Assembly (NCBI RefSeq): GCF_019399895.1
Contig: NC_091875.1
Coordinates: forward strand, 3,410,001 to 3,474,000
Source of the DNA: Cardiocondyla obscurior
Lineage: Eukaryota; Arthropoda; Insecta; Hymenoptera; Formicidae
Length of the DNA stretch: 64,000 nt
Reading direction: 5' to 3'
Made by a program: the position numbers and the translations under genes. The first letter of the stretch is position 1. The number at the start of each line of letters is the position of its first letter. The notes under the pieces are model-generated. The model did no database searches, was not told where the DNA came from, and was given only the letters and a program-made list of their open reading frames with translations. Positions 1 to 14,406 of this stretch are shown here, piece by piece.

Positions 1-1
1 G

Positions 2-127
2 AAGATCGCGCACAGTGGCATCAATTACGGATTATACCACGTTCCGGACGGCTGGCACGACAGGAGCCATCAGGTGTTTCCCAACGAGGAGGAACATTAT
101 CCGGCGTACATGCCTCCGCGGCCTTAG
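2..127 (+). CDS. 3' terminal exon of an unrecognised gene (partial)
   Basis: Frame 2 is open from the left edge to a TAG at 125-127 and gives about 41 residues. The tail is hydrophilic and rich in His, Pro and acidic residues, ending in Y-P-A-Y-M-P-P-R-P. The other two forward frames read through here but give Arg/Ser-rich peptides that look like shadows. A canonical AATAAA at 426-431 lies about 300 nt after the stop, which fits a 3' UTR of 128 to about 450. The rest of the gene is outside the window, so I cannot name it. The alternative is noncoding sequence with a chance open frame. Confidence 0.4.
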   Translation, partial: KIAHSGINYGLYHVPDGWHDRSHQVFPNEEEHYPAYMPPRP

Positions 128-3190
<3,063 letters not shown>

Positions 3191-3217
3191 AGGCTGTGCG
3201 ACGTGCGGACTAGCCGC

Positions 3218-3252
3218 TATAAGAGGGACGCCGTGCGTCGCGACGCCATCAG
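3218..3252 (+). promoter_or_regulatory. TATA box plus initiator of the CRF-binding protein gene
   Basis: A TATAAG box at 3218-3223 is followed about 33 nt later by an insect-type initiator, TCAGA, with its A at 3251. This is the right spacing for a focused RNA polymerase II start. The implied 5' UTR, 3251-3435, is about 185 nt, GC-rich and free of ATG. The first ATG downstream is the start codon at 3436, which begins a signal peptide. Confidence 0.6.
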
Positions 3253-3435
3253 AACACCTGCCGCGCTCGGCTCGAGCTCGCCGCAACCCCCACGATCTCT
3301 TACGCCGCCACTTCGATCTCTCCACCACGATCGAAAGGGAGGCCAATCCAACCGCGAGGAAGAAGCTCCAGTTCTGATTCGGCACCCGCTGCCGCCTGGT
3401 TTCACTTTGCTTCCTGATCTTACGATCGGCGAAAG

Positions 3436-6400
3436 ATGTTCTCCAAGTCGATTTCAATGTCGGTTTCTCTGCTCGTCGTCATCGTCGTCGGCGCGACGTT
3501 TCACGCTGCGAAAGCAGCAATTGGCAACGAACACCGTCAACAACAGGTAAATGCATTAATTAATTTTCTTTTCTCTATTAATATGTATATATCTTTGCTT
3601 ATTAAAGCACATGTGTGATATTAAAAAAAAAAATTTGACTGGAAATATTCGAATTAAAGAATTGAAACGTAGATAAAAATTGATATATTTTCGAGTAATG
3701 CACTCTCAATAAGAATATTAAAAGATGTAAAATTAATAATACAATTACATGAGGTAATAATTTGGAATTTTAATATTGTAACTAAAAGATAGTAAGCAGC
3801 ATATATATATATATTTTTTTTTTTTATTAGAAAGATTTAATTGGAATTTATATAAAAAAATTTTATAATATTTATTCAACTGTATATTAATCAAACTTTT
3901 TAATTAAAGAGGTTTCTTTAATTAACAGTTTTATAACAATGATTGCCTACGTATTACTTGTCGATATAAATTTTAATATTCTGTTTTTTTTTTTTTGTGC
4001 CACGCTATATTTTACATTTATATATTCTATTTCGCATTTTTTTTAAATAGTTCTTGAATTAACGATGACAGAATTAAAGATAAAATTCAACACAAGTGTA
4101 ATTAATGTAAATGTCATATTGGAATATTTCTAAATAAAAGCAATTACAATTATTTCAGCAAAATCAATATGTATGAACTGGATAAAAATAGTAAATCGTA
4201 TTAAACAATAAATTCAATGATGAAAATAAAGGTTCTCGGAATTATAAAAGAATTAGAAACTTTTTAATTGTAGTACAAGTGACGATCGGCATTAGCAAAC
4301 TTATAATGAGTTTTGATTCCCTTACTTACAAGTAAGTCACTTTTACTAATTAAAGAATGGACATTTTTTTTAATACAATATATATATACACAATATACTT
4401 TGATAAGGAGAGAGAAATATCAAGTTCCCGCATCAAAGACGAAAACTTAATTAGTCAAGTTTGCCGTAACATTTTTATAATTGATGACGAAGAAATTTCT
4501 TTTACGCGTTCTTAATATAATTTTTCATAGCACAAAGGTCGCACATGCGAGATAATTTTTTTAAAATCAACACCATTCTATATTTAATTCTTACGATCAA
4601 AAAATATTTCCGTACTTTGAGCGAGTTAACGTATTAAACAAAAGGCATGGGATTAAAAATTAAATTCAAGCTAACGCGCGCGGCGCGTTTATTTAACAGC
4701 GTCCTCAAGTTTTTCCGTTCCACTCGAGAAGAAAAGGAACAAGCGAGAATTTCGAGCTACTTTACGTTAGCAAAGGCCTCGCGTGTTACATTAACGATGT
4801 GCGATAATTATTTTACGTCCCGCGAGCGACAAATGCGCCCGTATTGCGATTCGCAGCGGGACTATCATTCAGAAACGAGACTTGGGCAATTACTCTCGAG
4901 ACAGGTTTATCTGGCAGGTGGGTACGCGGTTTCTGTAGCGGCTCCCACATCCGCTAGCGACAGTTGAGAAATAATGTTAATTGAATAACGGATTTTTTTT
5001 CACTCCGCATACGCGCGAATGAATTAAGCACGGCGGTGGAAAGTGCAATTTACGGGATTTTTGCACCGGCGCGAATCGACGAGATGCACGCGAGCGAAAC
5101 GCAACAACGAGCGATGTCGCGGCTTTTTTTTTTTTATTGACCGACTTTTCCGTCGGATTCTATCTTTGTATTTGCGCTTTTGTAAAAGCGCGGTTTAAAT
5201 TCCCGTAATTATTACTTTTTTTTTTAATAGCGCCTGCAACTAGCATAAATATCTACGATATATTTCTGGAGACGAGCGAGCGCAGAGCTCTGCTGTTAGA
5301 GACAAAGAAAATTCCGTCGACCATACGTGAATTAATGATTCCTTTAACTATAACGATATACGGCCGTCGCTCGCGTTCCCGTTATTTCCTTGAAAAGGAA
5401 AATCATACTACTATATATTTTTTTGTATAGAAAGTTTATGGAGAGACAAAAGTCCCGGTGTATTTCTTATGAGAATTAAACACCTTATATATACTACTAT
5501 ATATTTTTTCTTTGCCCTTTTTATGCACGTCATATAAATGCGCACGGAAATTGGAAATTGTGCAAGACAATTCTTAACAATTCCTTATTCAAATGCAAAA
5601 AATCCTACTCTACACCATAACCCTTTCCTTTATAAACAAGAGAAAATAAAAAAAAAATTTTTTCGACTATTCTTGCCTTCAGAAAATATTAATTAATATA
5701 ACGCGATAGTTTTCTCAAAATAAATTCTTGAAGAATCGCTGATCTTAGAAATTGTCAGGGTGGGCAAACCCTTCAAATTAAATTGATATAAAATAATTAG
5801 TGTCTTGTATAATTACGTACGTTTTTTTTGGAAATTTCTTTCAGGTAACGAATGAAGCAGTGGCCAATATCTTGGCTTATGAAACGGGAGGGAAAGCTTC
5901 ATTCGAAATACCGCGCGAACATTATCGGCCAGTTTCAGGTAAACGATTTAATTATAAATTATATGTTATAATGTAACACGTAATCAAATAATATTTTAGA
6001 TATTTTAAATAAAACTTTTGATAAATCATTTCGGCTCTCGCGCATTTTTGTTACTTCAACACAATCGTACATGACGAGCATCGGTGAAATTAATTTTCTT
6101 TTACAGTATGCAGAAATAAATTGCATTAAAATCATTATTTGTTTAAACGCCTAGAAGCATTGCAAGACTTGTACTTAAAATTGAAACTTGAAGCAATATT
6201 TGATAATAATTTGCTGCTAACAATCGCTTGAAAAATAATTTAATTACGTATACAAAATGCAAGCAGATCACTCGTATAACTGTCTGTACGAATGATACGT
6301 TTAAGCGCGGCATATAAAAGTGTTATTTATTTCACATATTACTCCACAGTAATAAATTTAATCTTAAAGAAACGATTATAGATATATCTTTAAATGCGAT

Positions 6401-9164
6401 TATAGAAATTATCTTGCTATTCAACTTTGCTTTTTCAGAATCTGTCTTTGAAACCTTCCTTAATTGGATAATGTATACAAATGGACATCAATTCATTTTA
6501 ATAAGCTGTTTAATTTCCATTTTAATAAGTATGCAGCATGTTAATCCAGTTTAAGACGCTTGAAAATGGTTACGCGTGCACACGATCCAGGCGTTTTGCG
6601 ACGAAAGCGTATCGCTTGTAACCTTCGTAATTGAGCCGTTTGATACGGTAATTGCATTATAACACGAAATCGAATTACTATTAGACGGGCCACATAGTTC
6701 CCGCAAGAGAAATCAACGTGATGTATAATTTCAGCATATTTGGTATTACACAGTAACCGCGTAATCCCCTAATTTGAATGCGACCAAGACTTAACGAACA
6801 AATAATTAATTAAGATTAAAATATAAGCAGAGGCCGAAGTAAAGCTTTCAATTTAATTTGTACGACGCTCTTTTATCTTCTACATTTTTATTGAAATTTT
6901 ATTTTATAAAACAAGACTGCACTTTCGTATATTTCCCTTTCTTCTCTCGCTTTATTACTTAATTTATTATTGGATATGCAAATATGTCTAATCTCTATCA
7001 GTGAAAACTCCTTTGCTGCGATAATTAATCATTCTGTTACAGATTGTATGTTCGTTACCTCAGAAAGCGGACCGTTTTCTTATATATCGCCGACCGATGA
7101 TGACACCGTTTGTGGAATTTATTTTCTAACCGATCCCGATCGCGTAGTAGAAATACATTTCGATAGCTTCGACATTCCTTGCGATCATCGTGGACTTCTG
7201 GCAGTGCGTAATCGTTTATATTAATTATTAAAAATTATTAAAAGAAGGTTTTATCTAAAGGCAACGTGCTTCTTCGCGGCATTAATTAAATGGGCAAAAA
7301 ATTGCGAAAGTCATTTTAATAAACCGACGTAAACGATGCTATAAACGAATTGTTACAAGGCACGTGTCGGGGGAGGGAAAATCGAATCGCGAACTTTCCC
7401 TTCCTCGCGACTCTTACTTCAGTTCTCCCCGTTGCTATTAATGGAAAACTCCTGTAGGGTAAACCCGGATAATCCTCCGATAGCGGTGTATGTCATGTGC
7501 CACGAATGTGCACAGAAGTTAATACTGCGAGAAGAAAGCTTTTAACAGGACCAAAAGCGTATTTTGTTCGTAGCGTCTGTAATTTTCCAGGATGGATCAG
7601 AATTGTAGCTCGAACTCTCACGATTACCTTTTATTCTTTTTCTGTAATTTCAATTTTATTTTTTATTAAATGTGTATGACTTTTAATCTCACTACCGCGA
7701 TTTTTTAAAAATAGGATATTTACTAGACTTTTCAGCTTCGATATTATTTGTAAAAAATTTAATACGTTTCTATGATATTTAGAAAGATAAGAATAAGAGA
7801 TTTAATTGTGGGATTTACTTCATTATTTTATATTATACGTAAAACAGAGCTGGTAAATTTTATAATTAATTAAAATTAATAAGTATGCCCCTTTCTAACG
7901 ATTAAGCGATAACGTTTAATAATTCGAGGATGTAAATTTGGTATCAATCGTTATTTGAAAGGTAATCGACGGATGGGAATTGAATGGTGAAGTATTTCCG
8001 AGCGAGAGCGATCATTCGTTATCGATGAAGGAGAGAACGAGCGAGTTCTGCGGTAAGAACAAATGGTACCGAAAGACTTTTACAAGTTCGCAGAACGCTG
8101 CGCTGCTGCAATATAGAATACCTGTACGCGGGAAGGGCTTCGTGGTATCCGCAAGATATCCAAAAAATCCACGACGTAAGTAATATTATCCGAGAACGTA
8201 CTCTGCGTGAAAAAAAAGCTGATTCTCTTTCGAATTATTTTCTAGAAATTCTTTTTGAGGATTTTTTTTTTTTTACTTTATTTTCGGATTTTTCAGCCTG
8301 CAATGTCTTGTCAGTCAGCACGACGGATCCATTCACGCTTCGTAATTATGGCAGACGAATTAATTGCACCTTCGTGGCGGTCTATCCCGGTGCCGTACGA
8401 ATAATTGCTCTCGGAATCGGTAGCAGCAGCTCGCACGGCGTTCATCCGACCGAAACCGGCACTTTACGCAAAGTACGCAAAGCTAATTGTACAATGTAAT
8501 GTTTTTCTTCGCGTTACAGTTTGTAATCTTTACTCTCGTACGTGTCTCAATATTATTATCTTTGACACGTGGCAAACAAAGGTAAAGCTGTATCCCCGAT
8601 ACAATTCCTTTTTCATTCATTTATTCGCGATCGATTCGTTTTCAGTGCGATGCGAGAAGCCCGCGAGACCAAGTGCAAATTGGAGGCACTCGTGGTTTCG
8701 ACACGACGAAGCTCGACGTAATTGACTCAATTTGCGGCATTGACTCTAAACCTGGTAATATGTCTTTTCATATACGTAATCAAGGCTTGCTAAATAGGGC
8801 AACATTAATTTTAAAAAAGTATTCACACGTCGTCTGGAATTTATATATTTATTCGCATTTCGCGTGACTGTTTCATGACGAGGAATACTTATAGAAGTAA
8901 AAAGCACTGTACAATATAATAAGATATTGTTCTTTTTTTTTTTAATTAATTAAATTTTTTTAATTTAATTAATTTAATTAAGTAATTAATTAATTTTTTT
9001 TAATTAATTAAATTTTTTTTTCAATTTTAGATATAAAGGAGCTCGTAGCGTATGATATAACGGCAGTACGGCTGTTATCGAGTGGCTACTACGATAACTC
9101 GGTGACGGTGGCAATAACTCCAATTGTAGACGACAGTCTACTGGATCCCGCTTCTGGTTTTTAA
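3436..9164 (+). CDS. CRHBP: Corticotropin-releasing factor binding protein (CRF-BP), 7 exons
   Basis: Joined exons 3436-3546, 5845-5938, 7043-7203, 7962-8175, 8297-8472, 8646-8754 and 9031-9164 predict 332 residues with matching phases; human CRF-BP has 322. The family is a secreted glycoprotein that sequesters CRF-type peptides; in insects the expected ligand is the DH44 diuretic hormone. A signal peptide fills residues 1 to about 27. Blocks aligning with the vertebrate protein include D-C-M-F-V-T, I-D-G-W-E-L-N-G-E-V-F-P-S, P-C-N-V-L-S, N-C-T-F, I-G-G-T-R-G-F-D and V-R-L-L-S-S-G. Eight family cysteines are present, forming the first four disulfide pairs. The last pair is absent: the position near the start of exon 7 is not Cys and the C terminus stops early. 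AATAAA at 9575-9580 may end the transcript. Confidence 0.92.
3547..5844 (+). other. Intron 1 of the CRF-BP gene with an internal GC-richer island
   Basis: This 2.3 kb intron is mostly AT-rich and carries no gene. A GC-richer stretch at about 4650-5110, containing many CG dinucleotides, stands out and is open for 106 codons from 4647. The peptide is unrecognised and there is no splice support. An intronic enhancer is more likely than an exon, but I see no diagnostic motif. The other introns of this gene hold nothing I can name. Confidence 0.4.
8932..9027. repeat. AT-only palindromic tract before the last CRF-BP acceptor
   Basis: A run of T, then TTAATTAATTAAA-type units repeated in both orientations, then another T run ending at the TTTTAG acceptor (9029-9030). 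The TTAATTAATT units are self-complementary, so the segment can fold into an A/U hairpin directly across the polypyrimidine tract of the final intron. Confidence 0.75.
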
Positions 9165-10950
9165 AGCGGCTGCTCCGAATAATATCCTCTTGTCATCGTC
9201 CGCAGCATTTCGTTTTATCTTCAAAACTGCGGGCGCAGTGCCAACGTTCGGTTATGTAAAATATAGCGTGTCCCTTTGGTAGTTTACAGATTATTTATGT
9301 ATTTGTGTCACACGTGCTAAAAGGTGTAACGTAGAATATCACGCGTATGAAGCGAAAGAAGATGAGTTACGTACCGTTCTGTCAAAGACTGATTATTACC
9401 ATTATTCTCTTCTCGTATTTTACTTATTCATCATATCATAATTAGTTTATTTCGCGATGATTCTCTTTTCTTTTTTTTTTATACAAAGGTAATACTACTA
9501 GTAGTAGTTATTTATCTATACGTACGTCTAATTTATTTATTATTAAGTAGTAATGTTTAATAATAATTAATGTCAATAAATGGCATCTACATAAACTTTT
9601 TATTAATGTAGTTATTAATTATATATGTTCAATATTTTATATTGCAATATGTTAGACTATATATTATATGGATAAATGAACAGTTTTATTTATCTTAATA
9701 GACATTGTAAAAAATTAAAATTGATATGTCTTGAAATTATTAAAATAGATGCATTTAATTAAAATAGAAGTATGTCGGTAAAGGAAAAGTGTATTAAAAA
9801 TTTTATGTTTTATCGTTTGGTTATACTACTGAAATTTTACCTTTGCCATGTACGATAGCGTGTAGATCCGTACTACTGATCATCAGAAGTGACGATGACG
9901 TTCTTGTTAATTATCAAAAAGTTCATTACGAGCCCGCCACTGTCGCTTCGACGATCGGTAATATGAGTCCAATAAACATGCCATCGTACATGGTTAGACG
10001 GAGATTACAGTAATATAACTAAACAATGAATCAATAATTTTTAAATAAAATAAAATAAAATTAAATTAAATAAGATAAAATACTGCAAAATAAAATAAAA
10101 TTAAAATAGAGTAAAACAAAACTAAGTAAAATACAGTATAATAAAAATAAAATAAAGCAAAATAAAATTAAGTAAAAATACGGCACAATAAAAATGAAAT
10201 AAAGAGAAATATGGTAAAGTAAGATTAAAATTTATTAAATTAATCTGCTTGCTTTTTCTAAAACCGACAGGTGATAATAAAATAATAACATTAAGCTTAA
10301 TAAATGTGCGCTCTGGTTTCTGTCATGGGACTATGGAAGGACCAGAGAACTAACAAGGCTGGATATATTTGTGCAATTACATAAGGAAATAATAATTAAA
10401 AGTCAGCAACACAGTAAGTACGAGTATAAAACAGAAACTAGTTAAAAAATTAATTTAACTATAAAGTAAATTATTTGAAACATATATATACTAAGAAAGG
10501 ATTTGTTGAGGTTAGGAAGAATGAGGTAGATATCTTTAAGCCATCAAATCAAAGCAATATAGATAGATAAATTTATTTGGTTCCTTTTAGTTACAAAGTT
10601 TACAATTAACAACTTATAAGTATTCTTAAAAACTACGCGATTGCATCTACTTCTTTTCGTTTGCATCCTTTTTTCCTTTACTTGTTCTTGCTTGCTCTCA
10701 TTTTGCTCTCTTTCTCATTTTCTCAAAGCAATATAATTACTACATTATTTTTAAATTAATATTTTTTTGCACAATAATGAATGCAGTTGATTTAACTTGA
10801 CTACATTATGAATTAATTATTAACTCAGATGTTGGTAGACTGTGGTAGACTAAATGTATTATAATATGTGTAACCAGAAAATATGAACCAGAAAGTATGA
10901 GGCCTACAACTTTCGGCTGATGTAGTTTCTAATTAAATAAAAAGGAGACA
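9165..10950. other. 3' UTR and AT-rich intergenic region
   Basis: No gene is seen. It holds the likely 3' UTR of the CRF-BP gene, with AATAAA at 9575-9580. An 11-bp inverted repeat, CCATGTACGAT, lies at about 9847-9857 with its complement near 9982-9992. An A-rich tract spans 10030-10240. The last few hundred bases before 10951 should contain the HAP40 promoter and leader, but I see no clear TATA box there. Confidence 0.5.
10030..10240. repeat. A-rich degenerate AAAAT/AATAA repeat
   Basis: Around 200 bp dominated by AAAAT and AAATA units with scattered interruptions. It is low-complexity sequence, possibly an expanded tail of an old retroposed element, though no body of such an element is recognisable next to it. 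Confidence 0.8.
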
Positions 10951-12593
10951 ATGGCCCATGTCAGTCATGGCCAGGGAATTGGAGAGCCTGTAGACTTCAT
11001 TACAAGATTCCACAATATCTCAAATAAGTTGAAAAAGTAAGTCTTAAATACATTTCTGACAAGTAATTGTATATCAATAATAACTTACAACTTTTATTTT
11101 TTATTTTTCAGACGATTTTTGAGGAAACCAAACATTGCAGAAGCATATGATCAATTCAGTGAGTATTAAAAGCTTTCTGAATTTAATATTAGAGGCTTGT
11201 TGTTATGATTCAGTCTATCTTCTGTTCCTCTTCTTGTTACAATTAATTATTCTATTTTAAAAAGGCTCATGTAGTTATTTATATGATAATTTAATTTTTA
11301 GTTATATTCAAAAAATAAAAATACATATATTGTAGATGCCTTAGCCACAGAATGTGAGCAGAAAGAGTTATGGCAGTATGCAGGCTTGTGCTGGTTTACG
11401 GCAGCAAGGTGCCAGGGCACATTGGAAAATGTTTCTTCAGAAATAAATCTTCTGGTGAAAGCGGGAAGGCAGTTTCTTATAGCTGAGAAAAAAGATAACG
11501 ATATAGGATGTCCCTCCATCGGCCAGGAGAATATTCAAGTATTCTTTTATACATTATCAATTTAATAAAGAAAGTAATAATGTAAAGAAAGAACTGAACA
11601 TAACTTGTAAGTATGTTTTTAGGCAGCCGTGAGTTGCTTTGGTCATTCTATGACCAAATGCACCAGTCAGCCAGGATTCAATACAATTTCTGCAGGTTTA
11701 TCCGTGGAATTAGCCTTAGCACTGGGTCCAGGCCCCGCTGGTATCCAACAACTGCGCAAAGCAATCGATATTTTTCCCACATCAAAAGCTATTAACACTC
11801 TGGTGTCGTTCTATATAAGACAGGGTCAGTACTTTTAATCTTATTTGTCAATTTTTATAATTATTCTCTTCAATATGCAATGTCTTAATATTATTTTCTT
11901 CTTGCAGGAGATTACATAGCTGCTCTACAAATACTTAATGAATTTGTAGAATTTGTGGAAGCTTGCGTTGTGGCTGGCGCCAGAGGAAACTATAATGCTA
12001 TCTTGCATAGGTATTATTATAAAGATATTGAATTTGTAAGCGAAAAAAAAATGCGAATAAGCAATTTTTCTTGTTCTGAAAATGGCTTTATGATTAATAA
12101 TTGTAAAATTTATGGCTGCGTTAAATGCAGAATTTTTTTTTTTATTAGTACATTTGATATAATCAAAAATATTAATATATAAAAATTTATAAACAGGTGC
12201 GAGGTATCGCGAGTACTTCTACTACTCATTCTTCAACCATCGCCGCAGAGGTTGACTCCATCTCTCGCCCAGGTCCTGGAGAAATACGCATGGGCGGAGG
12301 AAAATGTGAACAACGGTATAAATTACACTTTTAAATTAGAGATTATTGCTCTTTTCTAAATATATTAAAAAAATTTTTTTAATTAAAAAATACATTGAAA
12401 TAAATGGCCTTTTCTTTTTGCAGGTCTCAATATGAGTGAAGATGAATTACTACTGCTACAATCGCTGGTATTAGCATGCCAGTCTCATGACCACCAAGCG
12501 GTGCTGGAGCTCGAGAGTGAACTGTATCCCTATTTCGATACGGAACAGAAAGAACTGTTACATAAATTAATACAAGTAGTATCGACGCAGTAA
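10951..12593 (+). CDS. HAP40: HAP40 / F8A: 40-kDa huntingtin-associated protein, 7 exons
   Basis: Exons 10951-11036, 11112-11158, 11336-11538, 11623-11824, 11908-12010, 12197-12315 and 12424-12593 join in phase to 309 residues. The human F8A1 product is 371 residues, the difference being mainly its Pro/Ala-rich middle. Diagnostic blocks are S-N-K-L-K-K-R-F-L-R-K-P-N-x-A-E-A near the N terminus and R-C-E-V-S-R-V-L-L-L-L followed by L-E-K-Y-A-W near the C terminus. The family is an all-helical, TPR-like protein that binds huntingtin between its two HEAT domains and also links it to Rab5 on early endosomes. The repeated helices of exons 3-5 fit that fold. The start is the first ATG and is followed directly by the conserved block. 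No AATAAA is obvious just after the stop. Confidence 0.93.
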
Positions 12594-13157
12594 ATACAGA
12601 ACAACGTTTGTTATGTACGCAAAATGCATTTTTCTCCCGACTGTCTTCCCGGTATAAGCGCTTTCTGCGACTTATGTGGCCTGTTGAAACCGAAAACCGG
12701 GACACATTCCTCGAGAGACGAGCGAGATATACCTCCCGGCTGGTTTTTTAATTTTTTTCGTCGCACGATTACGTTATTAGTCTGCTCGAAACAGGTTCCT
12801 GCGGCCAAAGGCTGGATCGTTGCTCAATCGAGACACCGAGGATGAGCCGCTACCTTTACCAATCCGATAACGGTTGTATTGCAAGCGGCGAGTTCACGCG
12901 AAAAGACGACGAGCTCCGTCCCTCTTCTGATTTCGTACACGCCGCGGTAGCGGCACGGCGCGAGACGTGAAAGGAAGAAAAGGAACTCTTTAAATGAGAA
13001 TCGTAGAGTGGACGGCTGGAGTGGAGCAAGACAAGGCTGGCAGGAAGGGCATAGTGTGCGTGTCGGTATGGCATCACGGGGGAAGGGATGTCTCGCGCGT
13101 CCCACGACATAAAGTCCTTCGTTCTTCTGTGGCTAGTGCTCGAGACAGAGCTGTAGT
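12594..13157. other. 3' region of HAP40 and GC-rich spacer
   Basis: The stretch turns GC-rich and CG-rich from about 12610. Open frames occur on both strands, up to 117 codons on the minus strand, but they overlap one another, are Arg/Ser-rich and match nothing I know. This is the composition of a CpG-rich promoter region rather than of a coding gene. Confidence 0.45.
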
Positions 13158-13254
13158 CAGTGTCAGATACTGTGCGAAAGTGCCTGGAAGTTCTTCGGAG
13201 CCAAAGCAAACGCGTTCCTCACTGAACTGTCTTGATACCTAATTCTGAACCAAG
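13158..13254 (+). promoter_or_regulatory. Putative initiator and noncoding first exon
   Basis: A TCAGTG initiator-like site near 13158 sits at the edge of a CpG-rich block, and a consensus donor (AAG then GTAAGA) follows at about 13254. AT-rich, intron-like sequence follows. This looks like an untranslated first exon on the plus strand. It could serve the orphan gene at 14407 or splice to the acceptor just before the epimerase ATG (ATAG ending at 16150). I cannot decide which. Confidence 0.35.
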
Positions 13255-13849
13255 GTAAGAGCTTCTATTTTATTGTACAATTTTAACTCGCCTGATTTTT
13301 TAACGAAAAATGATAATTATATATTTATATATGCCGCAAAAAATTCGCATAAGACGAGCAGAGCATACTGAAAGCGATGCGTCGGTTTCGTTTTAAACTA
13401 GAATGACAGGAAGTCTTTTCGAATATTAATTAACATTCTCTCTTGACCTAATGAGAAAAATTCCTTTCAAGGATGTTGATTTCTCGAAAAGGTCAAGGTT
13501 CGTAGAGAGAGATTCTCGTGTCCGAGTAATCGCTGTTGCAAGAACACATTCCAAACTAAACGATAATTAAATTCAGTACGCGGATGGATTAAGATCTTGA
13601 TTTATTTGCAATTAATTTCTATTAAACAATTTAATGCACGGCGAGCATTAATTAAAATGCAAAAAGAAATCGTTTTTGGATGAATACATTTATTCAAAGT
13701 TTATGGATTTGGAAATACATTTTAAAACATTAAATAAATGAACGTCCAACCGTGCAGTTTCGAATATCGTTTAGTATCATCGAATTAAGTTTCGAATTTA
13801 GCGACTTAAAAAAAAAATCGAACATCGTAAAGACGAGTTTCAACGAATG

Positions 13850-14178
13850 TACGAACATGGTATTTCGTTTCATATAATTAAGCTCTTAGGAATAAATAGA
13901 TCCTTTAGAAACAAATAGAAAAATCATACTATTTCATAATATTCTCAACTGTTATTGAGATAAAAACTAAAATGTGTAGCGTAAGAGTAACGAAGAAGGT
14001 GCGGAAGAATGAGCGCAACAAGCGAATAGCACCATCGCCTGTCGCACTCACTCACTCGCATCTTCCTTGTCGCTTTTACGCTACACATTTAAATTTTTTT
14101 ATCTCAATAACAGTTAATAATTTTATGAAATAATCCATCCTTAAAAACTTAATTATATGAAACAAAGCGCCCTGTATA
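13850..14178. mobile_element. Full-length foldback element (MITE-like long inverted repeat)
   Basis: The two halves are inverted copies. TTTCATATAATTAAG near 13867 pairs with CTTAATTATATGAAA near 14147. CAACTGTTATTGAGATAAA and TGTGTAGCGTAA (about 13946-13986) pair with the complement at 14073-14126. Imperfect pairing continues inwards to a loop of roughly 20-30 nt around 14025. The right end reads, on the minus strand, ACAGGGCGC next to a TA, resembling Tc1/mariner-type termini and a TA target. No transposase frame is inside, so it is non-autonomous. The arms have diverged, so it is not brand new. Confidence 0.7.
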
Positions 14179-14406
14179 CACTCGATTTTTATACGGGTAA
14201 AAGTACGTAGGCATTCAACAGAAAGAATTCGAATATCTTTTACTACTGAGTCAGTGTTATTCGCTTAAGTGCGCCACCCTATCGGATAGTTCGTGATAAA
14301 CAAAAGAGAGCACCATCAGATTACCCGCAACTAGACGGTTAGTATAGTCAAAGAGAGCTACGACGACCGCACGGACGTTTATCACGCTGTATGTGCATGC
14401 TAAAAC

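Noticed and set aside
12824..13209. Minus-strand ORFs of 93 and 117 codons
   Set aside because: They overlap in two frames, are Arg/Ser-rich with no recognisable domain, and lie in CpG-rich promoter-like DNA.
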